A stretch of 7,265 nucleotides of DNA from Sandaracinaceae bacterium (GTDB taxonomy: Bacteria > Myxococcota_A > Polyangia > Polyangiales > Sandaracinaceae). A program made the translations under genes and the position numbers. Shown here piece by piece: positions 4,739 to 7,265 of the stretch. The first letter of the stretch is position 1, and the number at the start of each line of letters is the position of its first letter. The stretch is from assembly GCA_025056955.1 (NCBI GenBank), contig JANWYL010000159.1:1-7265 (forward strand). The letters run 5' to 3'. Under the pieces are notes generated by a model. It saw nothing but the letters and a program-made list of their open reading frames with translations, searched no databases and had not been told where the DNA came from.

Positions 4739-6461
4739 AAGCGGTTTCGACACCTTTCGAAGCGGCTTCGAAATAACCCTTTTCGATAAGCCCAGCGAAG
4801 CGGGTTTCAATGGCCTTGCGGCGCACTTTCATGTTGGCTGTGAGCAATCCGCTTTCCACGCTCAGCCTTTCTGGCAAGCGAATCCACTTCCGAATTCGGC
4901 GGTAGTGGGGAAGGCTTGGGTTGAGGGTGGCGAGGGCTTGATCGGCCTGCTTTGGGTCAAAGTCACCAGAACAGAGCGCGATGAGGTAGGGACGCCCGTG
5001 CCCCACAACCACAACGTGTTCAACGCCTGGAATCAGGGCTTTGAGCTTTTCTTCAAGGGGCTCGGGCGGAACATTGTGGCCAGAGCTCAAAACGATCAGG
5101 TTTTTCGTGCGCCCAATGAGTGCCACACTCCCACTTGCGTCGATCTCGCACTGATCACCCGTGCGAAACCAGCCATCCTCGGTGAAGGCGGCACGCGTGG
5201 CTTCCTCGTTTCGGAAATAGCCTGAAAAGATATTCGGACCTCGCGCGAGAAGCTCGCCTTCAGCGCTCATTTTGAGCTCCACGCCAGGAATCGCCCACCC
5301 CACGCGTCCAGGGATGACCGTATCCTTCCGATCGATGGTAAGAATCGCCGTGGTTTCGGTAAGCCCATAGACCTGGTAAACCGGAATGCCAAGGAGCTCA
5401 ATAAACCACCTTTGAAGATCCTCGGCGAGCGGCGCCGAGCCACAGATGAGCCCAAGAAGGCGCGGCCCAAAAGAGCGCCGAATTCTTGCAAGGATCGTGT
5501 GCTTGGCCAGGGATAAAATCAACTCGTCTCGGATTTTCGGTTTTTGCCCACGGGCTTTGCACTCCCGGCTCCTCTCCCAAGCCCGCACTGCTTCTTCATA
5601 GAGCCAGAGGATGGGCCGGGGCCCCTCAGCCAAGCGGCGCTCAATCCCTCCCCGAACGCGCTCAAGCAGGGCAGGCACGTTGAGAAAATATTCAGGCTGC
5701 GCCGCCTGGATCGACTCCATCAGGCGATCGAGCGCACGCACGATCCCAATTCCGTTTTCACGAAAAAGACAAGCCCAAAGCAAAAGACGAGAGCCTGCAA
5801 AGCAAAAGGGGAGGTAGTGGATGACACGGTCCTCCCCTCCAGGTGCCCCTTTGAGCTCTGAAAGTCGGGCATCAAGAATCGGCAGCATGAACTCCACGTT
5901 GGCCCTTGAGAGCATTACACCTTTTGGCTCACCCGAGGTGCCAGAGGTAAAGATGATCGTCACCGTTTCAGATGGTGAAGGGGTGTGCACCTTCTCAAGA
6001 TGGGTTTGACGAGGCTCAATAAAAAGCCTATCCCAATGCACCCAAGGAATTCCCTTGCCTCTCACCCAAATCAAACCATCGATATCACCCGATCCACCAT
6101 CCCCTGCACCGAGGAGCTGTGCATGTTCTTGGCTTTCGACGATCACAAGGCGCGGTTCGGCATGCTCTAGGATGAGCCGAAGTTCGGACGCCACTTGACG
6201 GTGATAGAGCGGCACACACACCGCACCGCATGCGAGGATGGCAAGATCGCATGCCACCCATCGTGCAGCATTTCCTGCAAGCAAAATCACCCGATCGCCT
6301 GGTCCAACCCCCCGCTTACGCAAGCCCAAAATGCACGAATTCACCATCCATCGCAACGACTCACCGTCGATCGGTGTCGGGCGATCTCCTTCCCACTCAA
6401 TCACAAAATACCGGCGAGGAAATTTTTCCATCCCACGAAGAATCCTTTCAACGAAAAACAT
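4737..6461 (-). CDS. AMP-dependent acyl ligase, long-chain acyl-CoA synthetase type (first of two)
   Basis: A complete adenylate-forming (ANL superfamily) enzyme of 574 residues, counted from ATG 6461. It should convert a carboxylic acid and ATP to acyl-AMP and then to a thioester on CoA or a carrier protein. Visible motifs: phosphate-binding A3 loop TSGTSGEPKG near 172-181, A5 YGLTETTA near 365-372, A7 TGD near 434-436, hinge and A8 GRTKNLIVLSSG near 450-461, and a C-terminal lysine in LTANMKVRR near 545, the usual catalytic lysine of the thioester step. The region between A3 and A5, with a long helical insert before the GSAPL strand (342-346), resembles long-chain acyl-CoA synthetases (FAA1/COG1022) more than acetyl-CoA synthetase. 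No signal peptide or membrane span is evident, so a cytosolic or peripheral enzyme is expected. Its TGA at 4739-4737 lies within the ribosome binding site of the crotonase. Acyl chain and acceptor are unknown. Confidence 0.94.
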   Translation of the reverse strand: MFFVERILRGMEKFPRRYFVIEWEGDRPTPIDGESLRWMVNSCILGLRKRGVGPGDRVILLAGNAARWVACDLAILACGAVCVPLYHRQVASELRLILEHAEPRLVIVESQEHAQLLGAGDGGSGDIDGLIWVRGKGIPWVHWDRLFIEPRQTHLEKVHTPSPSETVTIIFTSGTSGEPKGVMLSRANVEFMLPILDARLSELKGAPGGEDRVIHYLPFCFAGSRLLLWACLFRENGIGIVRALDRLMESIQAAQPEYFLNVPALLERVRGGIERRLAEGPRPILWLYEEAVRAWERSRECKARGQKPKIRDELILSLAKHTILARIRRSFGPRLLGLICGSAPLAEDLQRWFIELLGIPVYQVYGLTETTAILTIDRKDTVIPGRVGWAIPGVELKMSAEGELLARGPNIFSGYFRNEEATRAAFTEDGWFRTGDQCEIDASGSVALIGRTKNLIVLSSGHNVPPEPLEEKLKALIPGVEHVVVVGHGRPYLIALCSGDFDPKQADQALATLNPSLPHYRRIRKWIRLPERLSVESGLLTANMKVRRKAIETRFAGLIEKGYFEAASKGVETA

Positions 6462-6464
6462 CTT

Positions 6465-6470
6465 CACCTC
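6465..6470 (-). promoter_or_regulatory. Ribosome binding site of the first acyl ligase
   Basis: GAGGTGA (6470 to 6464) sits just ahead of ATG at 6461, with five bases between GAGG and the start. It favours ATG 6461 over an in-frame GTG at 6467, which lies inside the motif. No promoter-like element was seen in the 24-base gap after the upstream gene. Confidence 0.7.
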
Positions 6471-6485
6471 GATCGCTAGGGTTAG

Positions 6486-7265
6486 TCAGGCAAATTGTTC
6501 AACAATCTTCATTTGAAGCTCTGGTAGGGGTGGAAGGTGTTTCCACGGGTCACCTCCCTCACCAAGGTCTTTTTTGAATGGAAACTCAGGGTGATGCTCA
6601 CGGATGTGATCGACCACGATGGCCCCCATCCTCCCCATGATCTCGAGGTGTCGCACCACCATTCGTTGGTTGATTTCTTTCTCCTTTTCGCTCTCCTTGA
6701 TCAACCGAAGGGCTGCTTGGATCAACTTTCCCTCAAGGGCAGGATCGTCGACTTCGATCGCGAGCTCAGGGCTTCCCCTGTCTCTCATCAGGTTGCGAAT
6801 GCGCTCATCCATTGTCACACCGATGGCTGGAACCCCCTGCGGCATTGAGCAAACGATCGCATGGTAGCGAGAGCTCACAATCAGTGAGGCCCTCCGCAAT
6901 AAAGAAACCACTTCAAACATGTCATGCTCATCGCTTCGCACAAAGGGCCAACTTTGGCCAAGCCCCGAAATGACTTCACCAAAACGAATGCCAGCCTCTC
7001 GATCCAAGGCTTCCATCGCCACAACCACTGGGAACAACTTAAACCGCCTGGCGATCACCCACGAAGCCCTTGCGAGGTGATTGATGTAAGTCGAAAACTT
7101 CTTTTCAACCTCAGGGCCATCTGTGTGAAAGTAAATCGAGCGGAAGTGGATGTGGTCATAGTGTTTGGTGGCTTTGTTGATCATCGCTTTCCATGGGCTT
7201 GGTCGCACGGGCCACCAAAAGGGGTTGATGGGGCAAACGATCAACACCTTTTGCTTTCCATCCCA
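6486..7265 (-). CDS. Polysaccharide pyruvyl transferase family protein (5' partial)
   Basis: The reading frame is open to the window edge and ends with TGA, giving the last 259 residues. A GTG at 7247 could start it, but codons upstream (W-D-G-K-Q-K) stay open and the family normally has a further N-terminal half, so the true start is probably beyond the window. The family signature is the stretch LLRRASLIVSSRYHAIV, followed by a GVPAIG strand and MDERIRNLM. This resembles the second Rossmann-like (GT-B style) half of the CsaB/WcaK pyruvyl transferase fold. Known members add ketal pyruvate to envelope polysaccharides, but many homologues are uncharacterised, so the substrate is unknown. After the fold comes a charged tail (EKEKEINQR and onward) that ends without a membrane segment. 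It lies 24 bases upstream of the first acyl ligase and is probably co-transcribed with it. The family call is good; the function is inferred only. Confidence 0.82.
   Translation of the reverse strand, partial: WDGKQKVLIVCPINPFWWPVRPSPWKAMINKATKHYDHIHFRSIYFHTDGPEVEKKFSTYINHLARASWVIARRFKLFPVVVAMEALDREAGIRFGEVISGLGQSWPFVRSDEHDMFEVVSLLRRASLIVSSRYHAIVCSMPQGVPAIGVTMDERIRNLMRDRGSPELAIEVDDPALEGKLIQAALRLIKESEKEKEINQRMVVRHLEIMGRMGAIVVDHIREHHPEFPFKKDLGEGGDPWKHLPPLPELQMKIVEQFA

Noticed and set aside
6462..6485. Possible promoter or terminator between the pyruvyl transferase-like gene and the first ligase.
   Set aside because: The gap is only 24 bases and holds a ribosome binding site, with no hairpin plus T-run and no recognisable -35/-10 pair.

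Overview
This window is one tightly packed block of seven genes, all read on the minus strand, so the order of expression runs from high to low coordinates. No gene-free stretch exceeds about 25 bases. No RNA gene, mobile element, CRISPR array, promoter or terminator could be recognised. Both ends of the transcription unit appear to lie outside the window.

Order of expression: (1) the C-terminal part of a polysaccharide pyruvyl transferase-type protein (open at the right edge); (2) an AMP-forming acyl ligase of the long-chain acyl-CoA synthetase type; (3) a crotonase-fold enoyl-CoA hydratase/isomerase with both catalytic glutamates; (4) a stand-alone acyl carrier protein; (5) a second AMP-forming acyl ligase; (6) a lipid kinase of the diacylglycerol kinase/LCB5/YegS family; (7) a PlsC-type glycerolipid acyltransferase whose stop codon is the first three bases of the window. 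Genes 3-4, 4-5, 5-6 and 6-7 overlap. Genes 2-3 are about 8 bases apart and 1-2 about 24, so this looks like one translationally coupled operon.

Taken together, the genes describe making or remodelling a lipid. Two enzymes activate carboxylic acids, a dedicated ACP can carry an acyl chain, a crotonase can hydrate or isomerise an enoyl thioester, a kinase phosphorylates a lipid alcohol, and a membrane acyltransferase adds an acyl chain to a phosphorylated backbone. No ketosynthase, ketoreductase, thiolase or acyl-CoA dehydrogenase is present, so neither chain elongation nor complete beta-oxidation is encoded here. The product cannot be read from the sequence. A modified phospholipid or a sphingolipid-like lipid are the two hypotheses I find most useful, and the pyruvyl transferase-like neighbour adds a weak link to the cell envelope.

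Organism: a bacterium with clear Shine-Dalgarno sites, GC content by eye in the mid-50s per cent, and some GTG or TTG start candidates. There is no phylogenetic marker gene. The gene combination and protein style would suit a Gram-negative lineage such as Myxococcota or another former deltaproteobacterium, but that is a low-confidence guess.
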